From contig NZ_JAHVXI010000004.1 in the NCBI RefSeq assembly GCF_021032705.1, positions 62,001-126,000 of the forward strand: 64,000 nt of DNA. Reading direction: 5' to 3'. Made by a program: the position numbers and the translations under genes. A model generated the notes under the pieces. It had not been told where the DNA came from, did not search any database, and worked only from the letters and a program-made list of their open reading frames with translations. The stretch comes from Psychroserpens luteolus (GTDB lineage Bacteria; Bacteroidota; Bacteroidia; Flavobacteriales; Flavobacteriaceae). Below, in pieces: positions 17,296 to 26,372 of the stretch. The stretch's first letter is position 1. Every line of letters starts with the position of its first letter.

Positions 17296-17977
17296 ACTTT
17301 CTTGGGATTCAGATTTCTTTGCACTTGAGATAGCTGAATATCTTCATAATGGTTTGGATACATTACCTAATGACCAAAACAATGCATTTGATTTAATAGT
17401 TCTTAAGACTGAAGACGAACAGCCTATAACTATTGAAGGGTTTTATCCTAACTTTTCAGAATCCAAAATCACATATTCTAAGTCTATTGATATCACAAAT
17501 ATAAAAGGTGTAGATTCGACCGTGTTTGACCATGATATACATCCAATTTCTGAAAATGAACTATTCGATTTGGCTTTTGAGAGTGGTAAGTATAGTAGAT
17601 TTAAATTAGATTCAAACTTTTCAAAAGATCAATTTGAAAGCCTTTATAAGGCGTGGATCATCAATAGTTTGAATAAAAAGATGGCTACAAAAACCTTTTA
17701 CACGAAGTACAACGATACAATTACAGGTTTTGTGACACTCAAAAAAAATGAACCATCTGCTCAAATAGGATTAATTGGTGTTAGAAATGAATTTCAAGGT
17801 CAAAAAATTGGCACAAGACTCATGAATGCTGTGATTAGTTATTGTGCAGAACATAACGTAAAACAACTCTATGTGGCGACTCAAAAGTCTAATTCTCAAG
17901 CCTGTGTATTTTATGAAAAGAACGGTTTTAATGTGCATGACGTACTGCATATTTCCCATTTTTGGAAAGTGAATTAA
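17276..17977 (+). CDS. GNAT family N-acyltransferase, WecD-like
   Basis: The protein starts MMSQLNRLSWDSDFFALEIA; the LSWDSxFF opening is characteristic of WecD-type sugar N-acetyltransferases, which acetylate dTDP-4-amino-4,6-dideoxyhexoses. The C-terminal half (about residues 130-225) is a GNAT fold with the acetyl-CoA loop NEFQGQKIGTRLMNAV. The gene overlaps the preceding gene by 20 bases, and either of two adjacent ATG codons may be used. The partner aminotransferase (WecE-like) lies one gene downstream, which supports an N-acylated aminodeoxyhexose product. Confidence 0.85.
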   Translation: MMSQLNRLSWDSDFFALEIAEYLHNGLDTLPNDQNNAFDLIVLKTEDEQPITIEGFYPNFSESKITYSKSIDITNIKGVDSTVFDHDIHPISENELFDLAFESGKYSRFKLDSNFSKDQFESLYKAWIINSLNKKMATKTFYTKYNDTITGFVTLKKNEPSAQIGLIGVRNEFQGQKIGTRLMNAVISYCAEHNVKQLYVATQKSNSQACVFYEKNGFNVHDVLHISHFWKVN

Positions 17978-17999
17978 AAAGCTATTTTAACTAATCTAA

Positions 18000-19136
18000 A
18001 TGATAGGAAAGAAGAAGATATTTTTTAACGGACTTAACGAATTAAGAGCGATCGCAGCGTTTGGTGTGATTGTGCATCATTTAGAACAGTTTAAAAAGTT
18101 AGATGGAATCAAAATCTTTGATACACCTTTTCATTATTTAGTGCATAGCCTTGGTAAATCTAGCGTGCATTTATTTTTTGTGTTAAGTGGTTTTCTAATC
18201 ACCTATTTACTGTTTCAGGAAAAACAAAACAATGGTAAAATTCATATCAAGAAATTTTATTTAAGACGTATCTATCGCATATGGCCCTTGTATTACCTTA
18301 TCATGTTTATAGGGTTTATTGTTATACCATATATTTCTAATTTTGATATTTTTGAAAACGTTGCTAACCTATGTCGAGTTATCGAAAATGCTGATAATTA
18401 TTCAGCAACCAATATAGCATTGTACTTAGGTTTTTTGCCACAATTTGCTAAACCAGTGCTTGGTGTGGCTCAGTCTTGGTCTATTGGAATAGAAGAACAA
18501 TTCTATTTATTTATACCACTGGCATTGCATTTACTTACTAAGAAGTGGTTCTTAAGACTTTTAATAGTGACATTAATTTGTTATTCGGTAGCGACGTTTT
18601 TTGTACATGACTATCTCAGCTATAAAACCATCGTTTACAAGATTTTTAAATTCTTTAAAATTCAGTATCTTACTATTGGTGCTATTGGCGGTTATCTTTA
18701 CTTTTTTCATTCGGAAATGATTAAAAAATGGACAAGCTCTAAATACATCTACACCATTTTAATTGTGCTTATATGTTATTTGATGGCTGTGCCAGTTGTT
18801 GGTTTGAAAATTCAAGAATTTATATTAGCAATAGGGTATATGATACTTATTTTGATGACCATAAACAGCGCTAATACTTTGGCATTACGAAACAAGTCAT
18901 TGGCATATCTTGGTAAGATTTCCTATGGGATTTATATGTATCATCCTTTTATGATTTTTCTAGTTATGCCAGTTGTAAATAAATATGTTGAAAATCATGT
19001 TGAAGGTGGTGTGTTTTATAACCTAATGCTCTATATATTTACCTACATGCTTACAATTATAGTTAGTATATTGTCCTATAGATTTATTGAGTCTAAATTC
19101 ATAATGATAAAGGATACTAAATTCAAAACAATTTGA
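18000..19136 (+). CDS. Acyltransferase-3 family membrane O-acyltransferase
   Basis: A 378-residue integral membrane protein with about ten hydrophobic segments. The acyltransferase-3 (OafA/NodX) hallmarks are present: the opening LNELRAIAAFGVIVHHLEQF with the catalytic-type histidine pair, an FFVLSGFLITYLL segment, KKFYLRRIYRIWPLYYL, and SWSIGIEEQFYLF. It would O-acetylate (or otherwise acylate) a sugar during polymer assembly. It lies between the WecD-like and WecE-like genes; its stop codon overlaps the TTG start of the latter. Confidence 0.92.
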   Translation: MIGKKKIFFNGLNELRAIAAFGVIVHHLEQFKKLDGIKIFDTPFHYLVHSLGKSSVHLFFVLSGFLITYLLFQEKQNNGKIHIKKFYLRRIYRIWPLYYLIMFIGFIVIPYISNFDIFENVANLCRVIENADNYSATNIALYLGFLPQFAKPVLGVAQSWSIGIEEQFYLFIPLALHLLTKKWFLRLLIVTLICYSVATFFVHDYLSYKTIVYKIFKFFKIQYLTIGAIGGYLYFFHSEMIKKWTSSKYIYTILIVLICYLMAVPVVGLKIQEFILAIGYMILILMTINSANTLALRNKSLAYLGKISYGIYMYHPFMIFLVMPVVNKYVENHVEGGVFYNLMLYIFTYMLTIIVSILSYRFIESKFIMIKDTKFKTI

Positions 19137-20260
19137 TCCCATTTAATAAACCTTTTTTAACAGGAAACGAAACAAAATACATTGAGCAAGCAGTAGCTTC
19201 TGGAAAAATTTCTGGAAATGGGATGTTCACAAAAAAGTGTCAGCATTTTTTCGAATCTAAGTTTGGAATTAAAAAGGCTTTACTCACCACGTCTTGCACT
19301 GACGCCCTTGAGATGTGTGCCTTGCTTTTAGATGTTACTTCAGAAGATGAAATCATTATTCCGTCGTATACATTTGTATCAACAGCCAATGCTTTTGCGC
19401 TTAGAGGCGCTAAAATTGTTTTTGCAGACGCCTCAAAACATCATCCCAATATTGACGCTTCAAAAATTGAAGCTTTAATTACAAAGCAAACTAAAGCTAT
19501 AGTCGTAGTACATTATGCTGGCGTATCTTGTGATATGGATGCCATCATGAGCATTGCAAAAAAACATGATATTTATGTTGTTGAGGATGCTGCTCAGGCC
19601 ATAGATAGTTATTATAAAGGAAGACCTTTAGGAAGTATTGGTCATCTGGCAACCTTTTCTTTTCATGAAACAAAAAACATTATTTCAGGTGAAGGTGGAT
19701 TATTAGCTATAAATGATGAACGGTTTATTGAGCGGTCTGAAATTATCTGGGAAAAAGGAACTAATCGATCTGCTTTTTTTAGAGGTGAAATTGATAAGTA
19801 TGGTTGGGTAGACTTAGGATCTTCATTTTTGCCATCTGAAGTTATCGCAGCTTTTTTATGGGCACAATTAGAAAATTTGGATAGCATTCAAAACAAAAGA
19901 AAACAACTTTGGAATGCTTACAACAAAGCTTTAAAAGTGTTAGCTCAAGCTGGCCATTTTAAGCTTCCGCAGATAGAAGAACATGCTTCTAACAATGCGC
20001 ATTTGTTTTATATTATTTGCAAAACTAATCAAGAACGTCAGGCACTTATTGAGTTTTTAAAGTCTAAAGATATTAAAGCCGTATTTCATTATTTAAGCTT
20101 ACATAAAAGTAGTTACTATACAGATAAACATGATGGTAGAGCATTAGAGATGACAGATTATTATGCCGATCACTTGTTAAGGCTTCCTTTGTTTTATGAA
20201 CTAGAATTAAATGATATAGATTATATCGTATCTCAAATCCAATCGTTTTATGAAAATTAA
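19133..20260 (+). CDS. DegT/DnrJ/EryC1/StrS aminotransferase, WecE-like (dTDP-Fuc4N forming)
   Basis: A PLP-dependent sugar aminotransferase of 375 residues. The N-terminus MIPFNKPFLTGNETKYI matches the WecE (RffA) style closely, as do the phosphate-binding TTSCTDALEM segment, EDAAQAID, and the PLP lysine in FSFHETKNIISGEGG. WecE converts dTDP-4-keto-6-deoxyglucose to dTDP-4-amino-4,6-dideoxygalactose. The start codon is TTG inside the stop of the upstream gene (TTGA overlap), supported by homology at the N-terminus. The RmlA/RmlB enzymes that make the substrate are not in the window. Confidence 0.92.
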   Translation: MIPFNKPFLTGNETKYIEQAVASGKISGNGMFTKKCQHFFESKFGIKKALLTTSCTDALEMCALLLDVTSEDEIIIPSYTFVSTANAFALRGAKIVFADASKHHPNIDASKIEALITKQTKAIVVVHYAGVSCDMDAIMSIAKKHDIYVVEDAAQAIDSYYKGRPLGSIGHLATFSFHETKNIISGEGGLLAINDERFIERSEIIWEKGTNRSAFFRGEIDKYGWVDLGSSFLPSEVIAAFLWAQLENLDSIQNKRKQLWNAYNKALKVLAQAGHFKLPQIEEHASNNAHLFYIICKTNQERQALIEFLKSKDIKAVFHYLSLHKSSYYTDKHDGRALEMTDYYADHLLRLPLFYELELNDIDYIVSQIQSFYEN

Positions 20261-21875
20261 AAGGGTCTATCTGTACTACCTATTTCTATTTGTAATCGTT
20301 GGTCTATTGACGCTTAATTTTAACTATATTGAAGGCGATGATGCAAGAACAATACTATACCATGTCTTTGGAAGAGATGCTAGCTTTCAGCCGCCATACT
20401 CTCCGTATCACTCTATGATAGATACTTTGTTGGCTGCTATTCAAACTACCAATGAAAACACACTCCGAATTTTTAGTATCTCACTAACATTTGTATCCAG
20501 TTTTTTTGTGCTTGTTTTTATGACCAAAATTTTTGAACGCGTCTTTAAAACTGATATGAAAGGCTTGGTTTTGTTTTTAATAGTACTGCCTTTTATAATT
20601 CCAGAAACACTTTTAAGTGGTTTGTTTATTAACCCAACAAATATCTCGTTCGCACTTATCTTGGCGTCACATGTACTGCTTATAAAATATGAAGAAAACC
20701 AAAGTATAATTACATTAATTTTTTCTGTTTTACTTTTTGGATTGGGTGTTAGTTTTAGATGGAGTAATGGATTTTACTTATTTGTGTTGTATGGCTATTA
20801 TGTATTGTATAATGTAGAGCACATTAAAGATATGTTTAGGTTGAAAAGCTTAAAAACGAGTTTTATCATATTTCCTTTTTATATACTTTCGGTTGTGATT
20901 TGGATTCAAATCTCGGGTTATTCTGTAAAAGATATTATCGACGTATATCTTTATGGATCTAGTTATATAGAAGATAAAGAGTTTTCTTTACTTTCCTCAT
21001 TAGCTTCAATGATCTCATTTTCAACACCTGCATTTTTAGTTTTATTGATTTTTGGTATATATCATTGTTTCAAACAAAAGATATACATACCACTGCTATT
21101 ATTGGTGTTTTCTGGTTTGCCATATATTTTTTTAGGAATGGTACCTATGTATAAATACTTGATCACACTTGTTGTTCCATTGGTAGTGATTTTAATTTAT
21201 GGTTATAAGATTATTACGAATAGAAATTTGAAAATAGTTGTAATGGCTATCGTTTTTTTACCGTGGGTATTTGGCCTTCAAGTAAAGAATAATACAGCTT
21301 GGGGACCAGGTTTTGAAGTGCGAGCTATTGAAAATAATGCCATAGACACCAATAATTTTAATCCGGATATGTCAACTTCAATATCAGATGTAAGTGTTGT
21401 TTTTGGTTCGGGGATGGCTATGCCAACTTCGGAAGGACCTCGACCACTTTTTGGATTTGGAGGTGTAATGTTATCCGGCTGGGACCAATTTGTGACAGAC
21501 AATAATAACGAAAGAGAATCTGCTGTTAATTATGCTATTGAAAATAATTGTAATATTTTGCAGGACGTTAATCATTCGTTTATTGCATCCAAACTCTGTG
21601 AGTTAGGTTTTACTACTAAAGACAGGTTAAATGCATCAAACGAATTGGGAGTGCACAGAACATTTAGCAATGCAGATACTAGGATTAGTATTGACGTGTT
21701 AGAAAACAAAAAAGCACTGTTTAATACTGAATTAATGAACTCATATTTATCAAAAAACCAGAAGGTTGTTGTCTATTCTTCATATACTAATATCATCACT
21801 AAGTTGAAATCTAAATATGGAGATCAATTTAAGCAACAAGGAGCGTTTTGGGGTATTTTAATATTGAATAATTAA
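20250..21875 (+). CDS. Multi-membrane-spanning protein, possibly a GT-C glycosyltransferase
   Basis: A 541-residue protein with roughly ten hydrophobic segments up to about residue 360, followed by a soluble C-terminal domain of ~180 residues. The first outside loop has an acidic EGDDARTI motif near residue 28, the position of the catalytic Asp pair in GT-C enzymes that use lipid-linked sugars. No specific family was recognised. Two features fit the GT-C view: the acidic loop and the GtrB-like enzyme in the same locus, which could make its donor. It could also be a polymer-handling membrane protein without transferase activity. It overlaps the aminotransferase gene by 11 bases and ends directly at the ABC permease start. 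Confidence 0.6.
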   Translation: MKIKRVYLYYLFLFVIVGLLTLNFNYIEGDDARTILYHVFGRDASFQPPYSPYHSMIDTLLAAIQTTNENTLRIFSISLTFVSSFFVLVFMTKIFERVFKTDMKGLVLFLIVLPFIIPETLLSGLFINPTNISFALILASHVLLIKYEENQSIITLIFSVLLFGLGVSFRWSNGFYLFVLYGYYVLYNVEHIKDMFRLKSLKTSFIIFPFYILSVVIWIQISGYSVKDIIDVYLYGSSYIEDKEFSLLSSLASMISFSTPAFLVLLIFGIYHCFKQKIYIPLLLLVFSGLPYIFLGMVPMYKYLITLVVPLVVILIYGYKIITNRNLKIVVMAIVFLPWVFGLQVKNNTAWGPGFEVRAIENNAIDTNNFNPDMSTSISDVSVVFGSGMAMPTSEGPRPLFGFGGVMLSGWDQFVTDNNNERESAVNYAIENNCNILQDVNHSFIASKLCELGFTTKDRLNASNELGVHRTFSNADTRISIDVLENKKALFNTELMNSYLSKNQKVVVYSSYTNIITKLKSKYGDQFKQQGAFWGILILNN

Positions 21876-22730
21876 ATGAAAGAAAATCCGTGGTTATATA
21901 CTATTTCTTCTAAACAAAAATTGTTACATCTCAATTTAAAAGAGATTTGGCAATACAGAGATTTATTGGTTTTATTTGTTAAAAGAGATGTGGTTACAGT
22001 ATATAAACAAACTATTTTAGGACCCTTATGGTATTTGATCCAACCCTTATTTACGGCACTTACATTTACATTAATTTTTAACAAGGTTGCAAATATTGAA
22101 ACAGGAAGTGTTCCTCCGTTTTTGTTTAATCTTGCAGGTATTTCTATTTGGAATTATTTCAAGAACTGCCTTACTGCTACCTCAGATACGTTTAAGGTTA
22201 ATGCCAATATTTTTAGCAAAGTCTATTTCCCCAGAGTCATACTGCCAATGTCTATTGTGATATCTAATTTGGTGAAGTTTGGTATTTCACTTCTTATCTT
22301 TTTTGGGTTTTATGTTTATTATTATACAACAGGAGCCAGTATATCTATAAACCGATGGTTAATTTTATTTCCAGTACTAGTTATGGTTATGGGGCTATTG
22401 GGATTAGGAATGGGAATGATCATTTCATCTTTAGTTACTAAATATCGAGATCTTAAATTCTTAGTACAGTTTGGAGTTCAATTATTGATGTATGTATCTG
22501 CTGTGATGTATCCATTGGCTTTAATGCGTGATAAGTTGCCTAGATTTGCTTGGTTAGTAGAATATAATCCGTTGGCCTATGTTATTGAAGCAGCTAGGTA
22601 TATGTTGCTTTCAGATGGTACATTGTCCATTAACGGACTCATATATACATTAGTTGTGACATTAGTGATTTTGTTTTTCGGACTCATTATTTTTAATAAA
22701 ACAGAGCGAACTTTTGTAGATACAGTATAA
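21876..22730 (+). CDS. Polysaccharide ABC exporter permease, Wzm-like
   Basis: The 284-residue membrane subunit of an ABC-2 polysaccharide/polyol-phosphate exporter. It has an amphipathic N-terminus, the conserved FVKRDVVTVYKQTILGPLW region just before the first membrane helix, about six membrane segments, and the late PLAYVIEAARYMLL motif. It moves a lipid-linked finished or growing glycan across the inner membrane. It starts directly at the end of the preceding gene, and its ATPase follows 33 bases later. Confidence 0.94.
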   Translation: MKENPWLYTISSKQKLLHLNLKEIWQYRDLLVLFVKRDVVTVYKQTILGPLWYLIQPLFTALTFTLIFNKVANIETGSVPPFLFNLAGISIWNYFKNCLTATSDTFKVNANIFSKVYFPRVILPMSIVISNLVKFGISLLIFFGFYVYYYTTGASISINRWLILFPVLVMVMGLLGLGMGMIISSLVTKYRDLKFLVQFGVQLLMYVSAVMYPLALMRDKLPRFAWLVEYNPLAYVIEAARYMLLSDGTLSINGLIYTLVVTLVILFFGLIIFNKTERTFVDTV

Positions 22731-22763
22731 TAAGTGTTCAAAAATCTTAGAATAAGCTAAACT

Positions 22764-24005
22764 ATGAGTGTTATTTTAAAGGCATCAAATATTTCAAAAC
22801 AATACCGACTTGGTCTTATAGGTACTGGGACTTTGAGCCATGATCTTAATCGTTGGTGGCATAAATTAAGAGGCAAAGAAGATCCATACCTAAGAGTAGG
22901 TGATAGTAACGATAGAAGTACAAAAGCCGAAAGTGATTATGTTTGGGCCTTACGTGATGTTGATTTTGAAGTGGAAAAAGGAGAAGTACTTGGAATTATT
23001 GGAAAAAATGGAGCTGGCAAATCAACACTGTTAAAAATATTATCTCGAGTAACAACGCCAACCATTGGTGAGATCAAAACTAGAGGTCGAATTGCTTCAT
23101 TGCTTGAAGTAGGAACAGGTTTTCATCCCGAATTAACAGGGAGAGAAAATATCTTTTTAAATGGTGCTATTCTAGGAATGAATAAATCTGAAATTTCTAA
23201 CAAATTAGATGAAATCGTTGAGTTTTCAGGATGTCAACGTTATGTAGATACACCAGTAAAGCGTTATAGCTCTGGTATGAGAGTGCGACTAGCCTTTGCT
23301 GTAGCTGCATTTTTAGAACCAGATATTTTGGTAATCGATGAGGTTTTAGCGGTTGGAGATGCTGAGTTTCAAAAGAAGGCTGTAGGTAAAATGCAAGATA
23401 TTTCTCAAGGAGACGGTCGAACGGTTCTTTTTGTAAGTCACAATATGGCTGCAGTAAAACGTCTGTGCTCTCGAACAATTGTATTAGAACATGGAAAAAT
23501 TGTTTATAATGGCGACACAGATGAGGCCATTAATACATATCTTTCTATAGGTGAAGAAGATCATGATGTTATGCATTATGTAAGCAAAGATGAAAATACT
23601 CATGTAAAAGACATTGAAGTTTTAAGCGAGAACAAAACTTTTTTAACTGGAAGCACACTAAGCTTCAAGATAAATATGAACTCTAAACCTAAAGGAGATT
23701 TTAATGTGCTCATTGGGATTTACAATAAAAAAGATGAAAAGGTGATGCATTTATCCAGTAAAGACTTTATGAATAGTCTTGAAATGAATGCTAAAGGTGA
23801 AATTGTTTGCCACTTGGATAAGAATCCATTAATACAAGGAAATTACTACACAAACATAGTCTTACAATACAATAAAGATGAACATGAAAAGCATAATGAA
23901 TGTTTAAGATTTTCAGTGGTTAATGGAGATTTCTTCAACACGAATAAGTTACCTAGACTAGAAAAGATAAATGTATTTGTAGACCATTCTTGGTCGTCTA
24001 ACTAA
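22764..24005 (+). CDS. Polysaccharide ABC exporter ATPase with C-terminal domain, Wzt-like
   Basis: ATP-binding partner of the Wzm-like permease. The ABC domain carries an insertion before Walker A, typical for Wzt/TagH, then GKNGAGKST, SSGMRVRLAFAVA and ILVIDEVLAVGD. After about residue 265 a ~145-residue beta-rich domain resembles the Wzt C-terminal carbohydrate-binding module, which in O9a-type systems recognises a terminal modification of the glycan before export. Its presence suggests that chain ends are marked, perhaps by one of the sulfo-, methyl- or pyruvyl-transferases in this locus. Confidence 0.94.
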   Translation: MSVILKASNISKQYRLGLIGTGTLSHDLNRWWHKLRGKEDPYLRVGDSNDRSTKAESDYVWALRDVDFEVEKGEVLGIIGKNGAGKSTLLKILSRVTTPTIGEIKTRGRIASLLEVGTGFHPELTGRENIFLNGAILGMNKSEISNKLDEIVEFSGCQRYVDTPVKRYSSGMRVRLAFAVAAFLEPDILVIDEVLAVGDAEFQKKAVGKMQDISQGDGRTVLFVSHNMAAVKRLCSRTIVLEHGKIVYNGDTDEAINTYLSIGEEDHDVMHYVSKDENTHVKDIEVLSENKTFLTGSTLSFKINMNSKPKGDFNVLIGIYNKKDEKVMHLSSKDFMNSLEMNAKGEIVCHLDKNPLIQGNYYTNIVLQYNKDEHEKHNECLRFSVVNGDFFNTNKLPRLEKINVFVDHSWSSN

Positions 24006-24014
24006 TAGTGTAAA

Positions 24015-25247
24015 ATGCAAAAAAAGAAAATAGTCGTTATAAATTCTGTTCCTGTTAATGGAGGCGATGAGGCTTTATTATATGCAACATTACAAGGATT
24101 AAATGCTATTTTCGATACACCGCAAATAAAAGTCTTAAGTGATAATCCAGAGCTAGCTAGGCACTATATAGATTATACTCAATTTGATTATGATTGGGAG
24201 TATGCATTACTTAAAGCAGATGCCGATGAAAACCAATTCTTTCATAAAGTTAAAAAGAAAGTAAGACAATTTTTTAATACTACTTTCGCTCTACCTTATA
24301 CTAGCTTTTGGTCCAGATTGCTGGCATCAAATCGAGAAAAAAGAGTGTATGCTATTTTAAAAGAATCTGACGCTGTAATTTTAAGCGCAGGAGGTTATAT
24401 TCACGATCATTATGGTTTTGATAAGCGATTAGAAACTGTAAAGTTTATTAATGAAAAATTGAATAAACCTTATGCCGTTTTTTTTCAGTCTGTTGGGCCA
24501 TTCTGGAATGCCCAAAATTACTCTAAACTAATTCATTTTTTTAAGAATGCCCATAAAGTGATTCTTAGAGAACAGTATTCATTGTCTCATTTAAAATCTA
24601 TCGGTTATGATGATGACAATGTTATTGTGAGTACAGATTTGGCGTTCTATTTAAATTCTGAGTTTTCTGAGAAAAAGAAAACAAATTCTGGAATACATAA
24701 AATTGCTTTGAATTTTAGAGAGTGGCCTTATGAAAACGAAGGTGAACACATTAAAGACAAAGCTCTATTATTATGTAAATATCTTATTAAAGAAGGCTAT
24801 AATTTACATTTCATATCCACCTGTCAAGGCGTTAAAGATTATAAAGATGATTCTATTTTTGCAAAACAAATCATTACTTTATTAGATACTGAAGAACAGA
24901 AGAAATGTGTTTTAAATGATCAGAAATTTGAGTTAAATGAGCTTGTGTGCCAATTTGGTTCTTATGATGCATATATTGGTATGCGATTACATGGTGCTAT
25001 TCTTTCTCTTTTGTCAAATACTCCAGCTTTAAATATAGCATATGAAGATAAAACTTTAGGCATTTATGATACGATGAATCTTGCTGATTTTTGCTTTTCT
25101 TTTAAAGAAGAATTTCCGGTTTGGATGGAAAAAGTTGACAACTTTTTTTTGAATCATGCATCGTATTTAAATAATATTTCAGACATTAAGAAGGCTCAAG
25201 AAAAGATTGTTAAACAGCACCTTCTTGAGTTAAAAACTATAGTTTAA
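24015..25247 (+). CDS. Polysaccharide pyruvyl transferase family protein (CsaB/WcaK-like)
   Basis: A 410-residue GT-B-like protein of the polysaccharide pyruvyl transferase family, which adds a ketal-linked pyruvate from phosphoenolpyruvate to a sugar. Typical segments are NSVPVNGGDEALLYATLQGL at the start, AVILSAGGYIHD, and the late YIGMRLHGAILSLLSNTPA motif with its conserved Arg-His pair. Pyruvylation adds a negative charge. Some family members act on other substrates, so the donor is an inference. Confidence 0.9.
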   Translation: MQKKKIVVINSVPVNGGDEALLYATLQGLNAIFDTPQIKVLSDNPELARHYIDYTQFDYDWEYALLKADADENQFFHKVKKKVRQFFNTTFALPYTSFWSRLLASNREKRVYAILKESDAVILSAGGYIHDHYGFDKRLETVKFINEKLNKPYAVFFQSVGPFWNAQNYSKLIHFFKNAHKVILREQYSLSHLKSIGYDDDNVIVSTDLAFYLNSEFSEKKKTNSGIHKIALNFREWPYENEGEHIKDKALLLCKYLIKEGYNLHFISTCQGVKDYKDDSIFAKQIITLLDTEEQKKCVLNDQKFELNELVCQFGSYDAYIGMRLHGAILSLLSNTPALNIAYEDKTLGIYDTMNLADFCFSFKEEFPVWMEKVDNFFLNHASYLNNISDIKKAQEKIVKQHLLELKTIV

Positions 25248-25268
25248 TTTGAGTAACGAATTCAAAAA

Positions 25269-26372
25269 ATGAGTAAGATTGCCATCATTGCACCAGCTAA
25301 GGATTTATATTCGGAGACATTTATTAAAGCTCAAAAAGATAGATTAGATGGCGATGTGTTTTTTTATTATGGAGGTAAATTACCAAAACACTTTGAATAT
25401 AAAGGAGAGGTCACTTCTATTAATTCTACCGTTTTTGATCGTATTTCTAATAAAATAAGTGCTTCCAATTTTAGTTTACAAGAAAAAAAGATCATAAGTT
25501 CACTAAAACAAAATCAAGTGCAACTAGTACTCGCACAGTATGGACCTACGGCAACTAGAGTCGCTAAGCTATGTGAGTATTTGAAAATTCCTTTAATCAC
25601 ACATTTTCATGGTTACGATGCTAGTATGAAAAGCGTTATTGCCTCAAATGATTTTTATAAGACCGTTTTTCAAGTATCTCATTATGTTATTGCTGTGTCA
25701 AATGATATGAAACAGAATCTCATAGCTATGGGATGCCCTGAGCACAAAGTTATTTATAATCCTTGTGCTCCAGACGACAGCTTTTACAATATAGATCCAT
25801 TGTTTACCAAACAACAGTTTTTAGCCGTTGGACGATTTACAGATAAAAAAGCACCTTATTATTCTATTTTGGCATTTAAATCGGTTGTAGCTCAATACCA
25901 GAAAACGACTTTGCTTTTAGCAGGTAGTGGACCATTATTAGAAACTTGTAAAAATTTAGTGAAAGCTTTTAACTTAGAGAATAGTGTAAAATTTTTAGGC
26001 GTAATTTCACCGGAAGAGTTTAAAAGCTTATTGACAGAGTCGCTGGCCTTTGTCCAACATTCCATAACTGCCGAAAATGGAGATCAAGAGGGAACACCAG
26101 TATCAGTATTAGAGGCAAGTATTGCAGGTTTGCCTGTAGTGTCAACGCGACATACAGGTATAAAAGATGTCATTATTCACAATGAAACAGGTTTGTTATG
26201 TGAAGAACATGATGTTCAGGCAATGGCAAATCATATGATAGCATTGATTGAAAATAAAGCTCGGGCTCATGAACTTGGACGTTCAGGAAAGCAAAGAATC
26301 TATCAAAGTTTTAGTATGGAAAAACATATTTCAGTGTTAAATAACTGCATTGATAAAGCTATTAGATCCTAA
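25269..26372 (+). CDS. Family 4 glycosyltransferase
   Basis: A 367-residue GT-B enzyme. The N-terminal domain has an acceptor-side HFHGYDASM motif, and the C-terminal nucleotide-sugar domain has FLAVGRFTDKKAP, LLLAGSGPLLE and the EGTPVSVLEASIAGLPVVST block with the conserved Glu pair. The HFHGYDxS signature is common in exopolysaccharide enzymes such as the AmsK/ColaniC group. Donor and acceptor cannot be assigned. The last base overlaps the start of the sulfotransferase gene (TAATG). Confidence 0.92.
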   Translation: MSKIAIIAPAKDLYSETFIKAQKDRLDGDVFFYYGGKLPKHFEYKGEVTSINSTVFDRISNKISASNFSLQEKKIISSLKQNQVQLVLAQYGPTATRVAKLCEYLKIPLITHFHGYDASMKSVIASNDFYKTVFQVSHYVIAVSNDMKQNLIAMGCPEHKVIYNPCAPDDSFYNIDPLFTKQQFLAVGRFTDKKAPYYSILAFKSVVAQYQKTTLLLAGSGPLLETCKNLVKAFNLENSVKFLGVISPEEFKSLLTESLAFVQHSITAENGDQEGTPVSVLEASIAGLPVVSTRHTGIKDVIIHNETGLLCEEHDVQAMANHMIALIENKARAHELGRSGKQRIYQSFSMEKHISVLNNCIDKAIRS

